Shown here: positions 49,001 to 64,000 of the stretch, piece by piece
Position numbering within the stretch: position 1 is the first letter of the stretch
How the letters are laid out: the number at the start of each line of letters is the position of its first letter
NCBI RefSeq assembly: GCF_965638725.1
Contig: NC_134957.1
Location: 15,586,101-15,650,100, forward strand
DNA from: Aptenodytes patagonicus
Taxonomy: Eukaryota; Chordata; Aves; Sphenisciformes; Spheniscidae
Reading direction: 5' to 3'
Length of the DNA stretch: 64,000 nt
Position numbers and translations under genes: made by a program
Notes under the pieces: model-generated
What the model saw: the letters and a program-made list of their open reading frames with translations, nothing else
What the model was told of the DNA's origin: nothing
Databases searched by the model: none

Positions 49001-51991
49001 TAGGAGACTTGCAGGTTGTTCTGTTTTAAGGTTGATAGCATCTCCAACATCTCCCTGTGCACATGATAGCAAAAATCTAGTTTATTCAGTTTTCTGTTTG
49101 GCTGGTGCACTCTTAAACAGCCTGTGTCTCTTGGCACTAAATATCTCTCAGTTAGTGTCTTCCTGAAGAGGTCACTTCCTCCTTTCCTCAGAATCGTATC
49201 TCCACTGAGAAATTTATGGAACTTCCTTAAATGGGTTCAGCTGGTCCAAGTAGCCTGATAGCACGATAGGGTTGAAAGTTAAACAACTGCAAATAAAAGT
49301 CCTGTTTTGTGCTGGATACTATGCATGGGTTTTAAGAACAGAACATTATATTAATTTTGCCAGGGTAATATGTGTGATCTGATCCACCATCAAAGCCTAA
49401 TGGAATTAAGAAGGCCTTGAAGGAAAGGATCGACTCTGATAAATTAGGAGATTGATAGGATTTATTTATAGAGCAATGATCCAATGCCTTCTTTTCCAGC
49501 TTTATTTCAATAGCTCCTAAACACAGTGGAAGGGAAAGGAGTGGCAGAAAGCTCAGGCATAGAGCATCATAAAAAATTAATAACTTTGAAGCTGTGGCGA
49601 GGCAGGAAAAAGATTGCATAAGAAAAGGGGCATAGAACATGACTTGTTTAAATGAGCTTCCTCTCAACAGGAAGACAAGTAATGAGTGAAACTAGCTGAA
49701 CAGTTTAAGATGGAAAAGTAGAGTATATATAATTAAACCGTCTTTTGCAGGTGATGTCAAAACATTGTGTCAAATCCTGCTTTGGCCAAATAGCTGCACA
49801 ACAATGCATTTTCTAGCATCCCACTGGCAGAACAGCTTATGAAATTCATAGTGGTTTAGTAGTATAATTTGCTTCACATCACAATCCTAGTTGGCATTAA
49901 TATAAACAGCAACTTGCTGAACTACTAAAACTCTACAAACAGGTTTCAGGCTGGAGGATATTCATTTAGGGGCACAACATCCAATAGGCAGATGCAAACA
50001 GAATGATTTAAAGCCTTTGCCCTTAAACTAACTTCCCAAATAAGACACAAAACAATATTCTTACAGAAATTACTGAAATCTTGATTGAAACTGAAGGCCC
50101 TAATTTCAAAACTAAGCAGCTGCGTGTAATGCCGATGACAATAACATCTGTGTAGATATTAGATCATTACTGGTTTTAACTGTGCAAAATTACAGGCTGG
50201 TCTAAAGATTTTATAATAGATTGAGCAATCTCTTCTTTGTCAACTACTGGTCAATCTCTGTTTGTTCTGTGAATAAATGTTAACAGTAAGGCCTACAGTA
50301 AAATCATCAGAAATTCAAATGGGGATTTTCAAACCTGGAGATTTGTTTTTGTAAACAATCTGATGTTCTGTCATAGACCATGAAAGATGATCCTAGAAAC
50401 AGTTCATGGCTATGCTGTCAGCCATGTAAGTCAATTATTACTGAACTGCTGTCCTCCCTTTAAATGTTCCTGTATTCCAGTCATCTACCAGTGACACTTT
50501 GAGAAGTCTGTAAAGCAAACAGGACACATGAATTATTAGGTATGTTAGAAAGGAATCAAGGCTGACTGTCAACAGAAAAGCAAGCTTGACAAATTAGAAG
50601 GCTGATTCACCTTTTTTTTCCTTCACTTAACAGTGAAGGATAGGGAACCTCCTGGTTTATGTTTTTTAAGCAGAATAAGAATACAAGTAGATGGCTTATG
50701 AAAGCAGTAATGGCAGTGACTATAAAATAGACACTATATATGACTTTTTGAACTAATTTGAGGAACTAGATAAATAGAATGAAAACTAAATGTCTGTTTG
50801 GTCTCCAACATAAACTATCTCAGGGGATTCAGTTTAATTCCTAGTGTTCAAGTCCCAACCAGCAGTAGACAGGAAGTTTTAACAGAAAGCAGATGACTTG
50901 CTGCTTCTTTTATCCCGTCCCCATATTCTTCCTCCCACCCTTAAATCACCATAAAATGTAAACTCAAGAGAAATCTTATAAACACCTTGGGGTTTTTTGC
51001 TGCCCAACTCTCCTGAACATCATTCTCACTAGTATCTAGCCATAGCAATCAAGAAACCTGAGACCACCAAAAGATCTAAGAAAGCCCCTAAAATCCCCAT
51101 TGCCAGTTACTTGACTTCAAGCCAAAAATTTAGCCCTAGCTTTCCTGAAGTAACAGTAAAAAAGTATGTCACCTGAGCTTAACCACACATTTAACAGGAA
51201 TTTAATCATGGCTAATGACACAGTAACAGTTTCAGGTTATTTGAAAGTCACACCTTCAACATCCAATTTTAAGGGGTAAAAAATTAGGATATAACAATTA
51301 ATACAAAAATATCTCTCTTTTACTATCGTATCTCCTATGAGCCAGAAAAAGGGCAAACAGATCATCCTAAATCTCAAAGGAATCAAGTTAGAATTGAAAG
51401 GCAGATTGTTTGACTTATCTAGGGGTCAAAGGTATTACTGTTGTTTTCTCATTACCTACTCTAATACAGAGCTTTTACTATAAAATATCAGCTGTTTTCT
51501 TGCAGCACTATAAATTTTTGGATCACATTGTGAAGGAATGTGGATTAATTGCTGAGATCAGGAAAACAAATAATTTTCATTTCTATGCTATTAGATCTAC
51601 CTGAAGGTGAACTGCTGGATGGAGGTGACATCAGAGTCTTCTGTCTGCATACCATGTCATTTTGGTTTTCATTTTACAAGGCACAACCAAAATGAACATG
51701 TATCCTGCACTAGCCGCATCTCAAACTACTTTGCTCTGTCTCTCTTGGGTCTGAAATCCCATAGCAGTCCTGCAAATGGAAGTTACCATACTGTATAAAA
51801 CTTCCCAGACGCACATAAAATGTCTTTAAAAAAAAACAACAGCCATCTGAGCAAGTTAAAAGCCACTTAAAGAAACTTACCAGTCAGGCAGAAGGAAACA
51901 AAACCATTTAATTTGGCTCCGAGTAGAAACACCACTCACTAAGGGTCACCAGCTGCAAGACCAGGCAGTGTGAGACAGCAATTTCCCTGGA

Positions 51992-52022
51992 TATGCACAC
52001 ACACGTGCACACAAACACACAC
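51992..52022. repeat. Interrupted CA repeat
   Basis: ATGCACACACACGTGCACAC followed by AAACACACACC, a CA-rich simple sequence at the edge of a GC-rich patch. Confidence 0.8.
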
Positions 52023-53761
52023 CCCCTGGCACCCAGTACCTGTCAGCCCTGGGCTTGGTGCTGGCTCCAGCCTCCCAGCACAGCTCGCTTGCACTCACAG
52101 TCATTGTCCCTACCCCTACAAACATAACAGAGGATCTCATAGAGGATGAGCAGGATGCACTGTTCAGGAGTGCAAGGAACACTTGGCCTTTGCCACCAGG
52201 GACACCACGGGCTATGTCCCCAGGTGAGGGCGGGAAGCTGGGACACAGCGGGAGGCACAGCTGCATGCGTGGACCCTCTTTCCAGAGGCCCCCATTCAAT
52301 CCCAGCCCTGCCTGCAAAGTCCTTCTTTCCACCACCTTTTCTGTGCCCGCTGCATCCCCCCTGCACAGCACGGCTTTGTTGCTTGCAGGGAGAATAAGGT
52401 ATTTTACAGGCAGAAAAATGTGACCCAGCATGTTTGTCAGATCCAACAGCAGCTGCTAAGCAGCCAGATCTTAACTTTTCCTCCAGAGGAGAAAAGGGGG
52501 AAAAGTCTACTATCTTACAGGGGACTAAATTTGCTATATATTTCTTTGGGGGAAAAAGCAGATAAAGTGAGTGGAGGTTTTCTCAGCTGTGGCACCCGCA
52601 GGTTGGGTCCAACAGCAAAGAACTGTTTTCTTTCTGTCTAGTTGCCTCCTTTTTTTTTTAGCTTCATCTCTATCATGTTTTCTGTAACTCGGGATTTCTT
52701 TCCTAGTTCTTTGTCCCTTGTAGGAACTATTTTGCTGCCTGGGCAGTCAGCCAAACATTGTAACTGCAGAAGAAATCTTTCTTGATTTACTCCTACAGAC
52801 CTTCATGAATATTCTTAGAAATGGCATGCTGCTTTATTAGCCTTCTGAATTATTAACAGTTCTCAAGTTAAGATAATTCTTTGTTAATATTATTTTGACT
52901 TTGTTTTATGATTGCATCTGGCTGAGGATAATGCTTACAGGTACTGTCTTGTCTAGTAGCTTCTTTATGCATTGCAGTACATGTATTTTATCTTGGATAA
53001 ATACATTATGCATAATTGTTCCCTTTTTCCAAACTAGCAAGGCTCAACTTTTGAAAAAGCAGAATGAAAAACAAGGTTCCAGTTTCCAATTTTTTAAGCC
53101 TGGTAATTCTTTGGTTCCTTAGAAGCTTGTGTACTGCCCTGCCACAGGTCCTATCATATGGGCACTTTTCATCTTATTAGTCTCTGGAGACTGCCTAGCC
53201 CTCATCCTTTCCTTTCCTTCTCTTTTCTTCCATTATGTTTTCATGCTTCTCTCTCATCCTGATTTCTTACCAATCTCCTCACACACCCTCTCCCCACTGC
53301 CAGTACTTGTGCTGGCATGTCCTTCCTTTCTTGTAGCCTTTGACATATCCTCGCCTTATCAGAGTTGAATGTATTGTGCAGAAAGCTCCTGGTGTGGAAG
53401 TCTGTCAGCTGTTTGTGCTGTTGCCAATGGAGTTAAAATTTTATCTACAATTTGCCAGTGAATATCTCCATATGAATCACATCTTTGAGTAGATCGCATT
53501 AGCTAATGAATACTGCCAAGGGCTACAAGTGGCTATGGCATTTAAAAAAATCACATTGCACATAAGCCTAGCTTCTTAGCTGTTATAAATTACCAGCCCT
53601 GTTAGCACTGGATGAAGACTTAGAACGCTTACTTTTCAGTCCTTTTTTCATCTTTCTGCAGAAGCTAGAGCTTAAGATATGATTGATTTTTTCTTTTATT
53701 AGCATTTCACTTGCAATGTAATCTTGATTAGTAAGGAGCTATAGGGACTTTCAGTTCAGAA

Positions 53762-53817
53762 AGAGTCATCAGATAATCTACCCCGATATAGAGTCATCAT
53801 ATAATCTGTCCTGATCT
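53762..53817 (+). repeat. Two-copy 28-bp tandem duplication inside the CR1 fossil
   Basis: AGAGTCATCAGATAATCT and AGAGTCATCATATAATCT begin the units at 53762 and 53790. Confidence 0.85.
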
Positions 53818-54186
53818 GCTATATAATTTCATAACCCTTGTTACAGTCAAGCTCATTGACTTGAGTTTGATTAGCATAAATCTTCCAGAGAGGCACCCAG
53901 TCTTCATTTAAAAATGACAAATCTCCTGTTTCTCAGGGTCATTTGTTCCAACAGCTAATTACTTTCACTTAAAAACCAAAAAAGACAAAAGAAACCCCAG
54001 CTCTCTCCTCTCTAACCAGTATTTGTTTAGCTGAAGTCCTCAGCCTTAATTCTTGTTATGCCTTTAGCTTGGCTGAAGAGTCTTTTAGTACCTTATATTT
54101 TTGTCTCCAAGAAGGTACGTACGTAACATAATTAAGTGATCTCAGTGTCTGAAATACACTCAACTCCTTATGACAATTTTTTCTGA

Positions 54187-54218
54187 GCATTTAATCACTT
54201 TTGCAGCATTTAATCACT
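54187..54218 (+). repeat. Direct repeat GCATTTAATCACT
   Basis: Thirteen identical bases at 54187-54199 and 54206-54218, a 19-bp period, near the end of the CR1 fossil. Confidence 0.9.
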
Positions 54219-54265
54219 ATCTGCACAATTTTCAACATTCGTCCCAATGCAAGGACAGTTAAAAG

Positions 54266-55869
54266 GCTGATGTGATCAGTTCCAGAATATGCAATGAAAG
54301 TAGTTCTCAGCCTTTTTAGAATGGACTTTTTCCCCTTACTTTTTTGCTTTTTTTCTTACTGTACACATTGATTCATATCTAAAGTAATAAGGAAACGTAT
54401 TGTACAGGCAGTTTCCACAATAATAAACCAGAACTAAGCTCTTCAAATCATGTCCACGGAAGAGGGATTACCAATAATAATGTAGTTTAAAAGAATGCTG
54501 GCAGGAAAACTGCCTCCTTTTCCATGTTACTTTTGTATTCCATTGGGCACGTGTACAGTCCAAGGCCAAAGCTGAATAACACATGAAGACTGCTTTTAGT
54601 TCTTCGGGCAGCTTGCTGTGTAATGCTGAATAAACAAGTTAACCTAATTTTTTTCCACCTTTAAAATAACACTTTGAGATTTCCTAGTAATTCTTCTGGA
54701 GATAAGTGTAAACAAGCATTACATATTAGTGTCCTAAAAAATCAGCTGGACATTTAAACAAATATAGTAAGGTGAATGTTTCCAATAGGACTATACAAAG
54801 GAAAACCAGCCATAAAAAGGGTGGTTTCAGAGGGGCACATCCCTAGGTGTTATTCTAATGCAACTGCAAAGAAGAAAATTTTTCCAAGCCTTGTCCATTG
54901 CTATCTCTGCTTCTACCACCTAGAAGGAGCTAAGCCTACAGTGGGTAGCATACCCAAGTCCAAAACCACTTCTTCTGTCTCCTTGTGTTAACTCTTACTT
55001 TCCCTGGTATCTTCCCTTCCAGCAGCATTTGTTACTATTTCATTTTAATGTAAGATTAGCCTGCTCAATCCAATGATGGCCAGATACCACTATTAGTTAA
55101 TGAGAAGGTCCCTGAAGTAAACCAGACACTCATGATGTGTCCAAATAATGTGTGATTTCATGCTATAAAAACAATATGACAACAGCCACATCACAAATTG
55201 CAGCAGAAACTAAATGGCAGAATCACAAAATCTGCCTCTAGATCCTCTGGGCTTGGCTTCACTGATAGTTTGAAGAATGCCTGATGAGGATTTCTGTTAA
55301 CACATACAAGACAGTATAAGCTTACTCAAGTGTGACATAAACCACAAATGAACAGGTAACACACACGACATTTTGAACAGATTCATTGGAGATTATCCAA
55401 GCCCACGTTTTTAAAATAACCAAGCTCAGTGCTTAACTTCTGAAACGGTCATAAATTTAAAAGGAAGTAACACAACCTGAGATAAACACTGCTGACGTGA
55501 CACCAGGGTTGCAGGAAGAGGCTGTTCCTTCATGTGTCTCTGCAGCAAGCCCCTTGCCAGTCTGAATGAGCAGCCCGTTAGCACTCCCAGGCCTTCCGAA
55601 ACACAAATTCAAGTCTACAAAGGAACTGGGTAGAAACACCATTCTTTACCATGCAGTCCGACAGGTTGTGTGGGTTTTTTTTTTCCAGTAAAGGCTGCAG
55701 AATTGTGCTAGTCCATCAAAAACCTTTTTAAACGTAAGCCGAAAAAGGCCATACTAATTCCCCAAAACAACGTTAACTGGTTTTTTTTAGAACGTATTTG
55801 AACTGTTTCTCGGTGAGCACCGGGTTACGGCAACTTTTAGTAGAGCTGTTCCCTAAATACCAAACATAC
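54266..55869. other. Gene-free sequence upstream of the TMEM185A CpG island
   Basis: AT-rich; I see no exon, repeat family or motif I can support. Confidence 0.55.
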
Positions 55870-55994
55870 ATCGCCACACGCCCCAAAGGCCACCGCACTC
55901 CCGACCACCGCGGGGAGCTCCCTGCTTTCGGCCCGGCTCCCCTCGGGCGCTGCTCCCAAGAGACGGCTTCAGCGGGCAGAGGCCCCGGCCGCCG

Positions 55995-56026
55995 CCCCCC
56001 CCCCGCCTTCTCCCGGGGGGGGGGGG
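55995..56026 (+). repeat. C10 run facing G12 run
   Basis: Ten C at 55995-56004 and twelve G at 56015-56026, ten bases apart, about 460 bp upstream of the TMEM185A ATG. The runs could pair as a hairpin, or form G-quadruplex/i-motif structures. Homopolymer length in assemblies is error-prone. Confidence 0.8.
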
Positions 56027-56227
56027 AACGGCCTGCCAGCCACCGCCCCGCCGGACCTCGGGCAAGGCCCCAACCAAGACCTGCGCCTGCGGGTGCGTGG
56101 CCGGAGGGGTGCCCCGCACCCGCCGGGAAGGCTGGCGAGGGAGCGGCGGGGCGAGGGCCCGGCCGCCACCCCGCTGCCCGAGTCAAAGCCCGGCCCCTCT
56201 GCTGGCAGAGCTTCCGTCTCGCTTAGG

Positions 56228-56238
56228 GCGCATGCGCA
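56228..56238 (+). promoter_or_regulatory. NRF-1-type motif 1
   Basis: GCGCATGCGCA fits the NRF-1 consensus (YGCGCAYGCGCR core) and lies about 245 bp upstream of the TMEM185A ATG. Binding is inferred from the motif only. Confidence 0.6.
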
Positions 56239-56253
56239 GCGCTCGCCCTTGAG

Positions 56254-56286
56254 GCCCGGTAGAGAGGGCGGCCCGGTAGAGAGGGC
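56254..56286 (+). repeat. Tandem 16-bp promoter repeat
   Basis: GCCCGGTAGAGAGGGC occurs at 56254-56269 and again at 56271-56286, a 17-bp period. The first 11 bases recur at 56443-56453, overlapping the end of the small upstream ORF. Confidence 0.9.
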
Positions 56287-56335
56287 CGCCCGTTTCCCGG
56301 CAGAGGAACGCCGCCTTGGGGGCCTGGCGGGCGGC

Positions 56336-56345
56336 GCGCATGCGC
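56336..56345 (+). promoter_or_regulatory. NRF-1-type motif 2
   Basis: A second GCGCATGCGC, about 108 bp after the first and 137 bp before the TMEM185A ATG. Paired palindromic NRF-1 sites are common in TATA-less vertebrate promoters. Confidence 0.6.
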
Positions 56346-56392
56346 GGAGCGGCGCGGGCTGCCCGGTTCCGGCGGGGGCGGAGCGGCGGCGA

Positions 56393-56414
56393 GGCCAGGC
56401 CAGGCCAGGCCAGG
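56393..56414 (+). repeat. GGCCA pentamer array
   Basis: Four tandem copies of GGCCA followed by GGC, inside the TMEM185A 5' region. A short, possibly polymorphic array. Confidence 0.85.
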
Positions 56415-56436
56415 CTCCGGTGGCGGCGGCCGCGCC

Positions 56437-56451
56437 ATGAGTGCCCGGTAG
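56437..56451 (+). other. Upstream ORF of four codons before TMEM185A
   Basis: ATG AGT GCC CGG TAG encodes M-S-A-R and stops 30 nt before the main ATG. The start has G at -3 (GCGCCATGA). It acts on TMEM185A only if transcription begins upstream of 56437, which the sequence cannot show. Confidence 0.5.
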
Positions 56452-56481
56452 AGTGTGGCGGGGGCGGAGGGTCGAGCCGCA

Positions 56482-63159
<6,678 letters not shown>

Positions 63160-63602
63160 TAAATGTTGAATTTCATAAAGATATTTACTATAGGGAACAG
63201 TTAATGTATAATCAGAATCCATGATCAAAATTTTGCTCGCTTAGCAATCCTTCACTGAAGGTCTGGCATTTCATTCAGTGGTCATGGGAAGCAGCAGCTG
63301 TTCTTTGGGCATTTCATCCTTCAGGGGAGAGGGACATGCCATCAACTGCAATTAATCTCTGATCAGTTGTTGAAAGAGAAATCCTAACCAAAAGTTTCCA
63401 GTGGGAACACTAAACTACCCATGAAAATGATTGGTGAGTTAGGGAATGTGTTGGTAAATATGGTGTGGTAAATAACTAGCTTTATTTGTTGTGTTACCAT
63501 GCATGTAAATCTACTTATTGTGCAAGTGGTCACTGTCAAAACTGCTGAGATCTCCTGTCCCGAGTGCCTTTAGAATACAAAAGCGCTCTGTCTGTTTCTG
63601 GG

Positions 63603-64000
63603 TGTTGTGGTTTAACCCCAGCCAGCAACTAAGCACCACCCAGCCGCTCGCTCACTCCCCCCCCCCGGTGGGATTGGGGGGAGAGAATCGGAAGAGCAAA
63701 AGTGAGAAAACTCGTGGGTTGAGATAAAGACAGTTTAATAGGGAAAGCAAAAGCCGCACATGCAAGCAAAGCACAAGGAATTCATTCACTCCTTCCCATG
63801 GGCAGGCAGGTGTTCAGCCATCTCCAGGAAAGCAGGGCTCCGTCATGCGTAACAGTGACTTGGGAAGACAAACACCATCACTCTGAACGTCCCCCCTTCC
63901 TTCTTCTTCCCCCAGCTTTATATGCCTAGCATGATGTCATATGGTGTGGAATATCCCTTGGGTCAGTTGGGGTCAGCTGTCCCGGCTGAGTGCCCTCCCA
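63603..64000 (-). repeat. LTR of the same family in a TMEM185A intron, cut by window end
   Basis: It begins TGTTGTGGTTTAACCCC on the plus strand and follows the 600-bp LTR closely through the TTTAAT and AGCTTTATAT (TATA region) blocks up to the window end. It lies after exon 4, so it is intronic and antisense to TMEM185A. Whether it is a solo LTR or part of a longer element cannot be seen. Confidence 0.88.

Larger units (their letters stand above)
44366..53744. other. Gene-free intergenic sequence
   Basis: Mostly AT-rich, especially near 48.0-48.3 kb. A GC-richer patch at about 51.95-52.6 kb has frames open on both strands (up to 166 codons) but no recognised protein. Confidence 0.55.
53745..54265 (-). 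mobile_element. Ancient CR1-like fossil, antisense
   Basis: The blocks GGCACCCAGTCTTCATTTAA, TTTGTTCCAACAGCTAATTA, TTCTTGTTATGCCTTTAGCT and AAGAAGGTACGTACGTAAC occur in the order expected of the ancient amniote CR1 3' region. It is strongly diverged and carries two later local duplications. Edges are approximate. Confidence 0.7.

Noticed and set aside
49332-49667. 111-codon minus-strand frame
   Set aside because: No similarity I recognise and no promoter, splice or polyadenylation context.

Overview
This is vertebrate nuclear DNA, almost certainly from a bird, and probably a neoavian rather than a galliform. The reasons are a CR1 LINE 3' end with the ATTCTATG-type octamer tail, LTRs that begin and end with the TGTGCTGG/...GGTTTAACC sequences I associate with neoavian ERVK-like elements, fossil amniote SINE/CR1 pieces, short introns and two CpG-island promoters. 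The species call is inference; the gene calls come from reading exons directly.

Two protein-coding genes are recognisable. IDS (iduronate-2-sulfatase, lysosomal) lies on the minus strand from 37008 to 27915. All nine coding exons can be placed with consensus splice sites and compatible phases. Together they give a 1713-nt coding sequence (570 codons plus stop) that keeps every catalytic residue I could check. TMEM185A (multi-pass membrane protein) starts on the plus strand at 56482. Four coding exons (169 codons) are inside the window and the rest lies beyond position 64000. The two genes are divergent, with about 19.5 kb between their start codons.

Layout: 1-27.8 kb is gene-poor DNA downstream of IDS. 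It holds fossil repeats (a MIR-like amniote SINE near 4.8-5.0 kb, palindromic amniote repeats near 2.9, 20.9 and 26.3 kb, an old antisense CR1 near 10.1-10.4 kb), a younger CR1 end at 16.3-16.7 kb with an intact C-terminal ORF2 frame, a 1.3-kb pyrimidine-skewed stretch at 6.5-7.8 kb, and one possible but unidentified terminal exon at 14.6-14.8 kb. IDS occupies 27.8-37.4 kb including its CpG island. Between the genes, 42893-44365 is a compact retroviral element in minus orientation: LTR, tRNA-Lys-type primer-binding site, about 550 bp of internal sequence without gag/pol/env, polypurine tract, second LTR. An old CR1 copy lies at 53.7-54.3 kb. The TMEM185A CpG island (55.87-57.0 kb) carries two NRF-1-type motifs, a three-fold promoter word, and a four-codon upstream ORF. 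A further LTR of the same family sits in the TMEM185A intron at the right edge.

I saw no tRNA, rRNA, CRISPR or bacterial-type features, and nothing that amounts to a new biological system. The most checkable observations are the short LTR-PBS-PPT-LTR element with mismatched LTRs, the TMEM185A uORF and promoter structure, and the 14.6-kb exon candidate.
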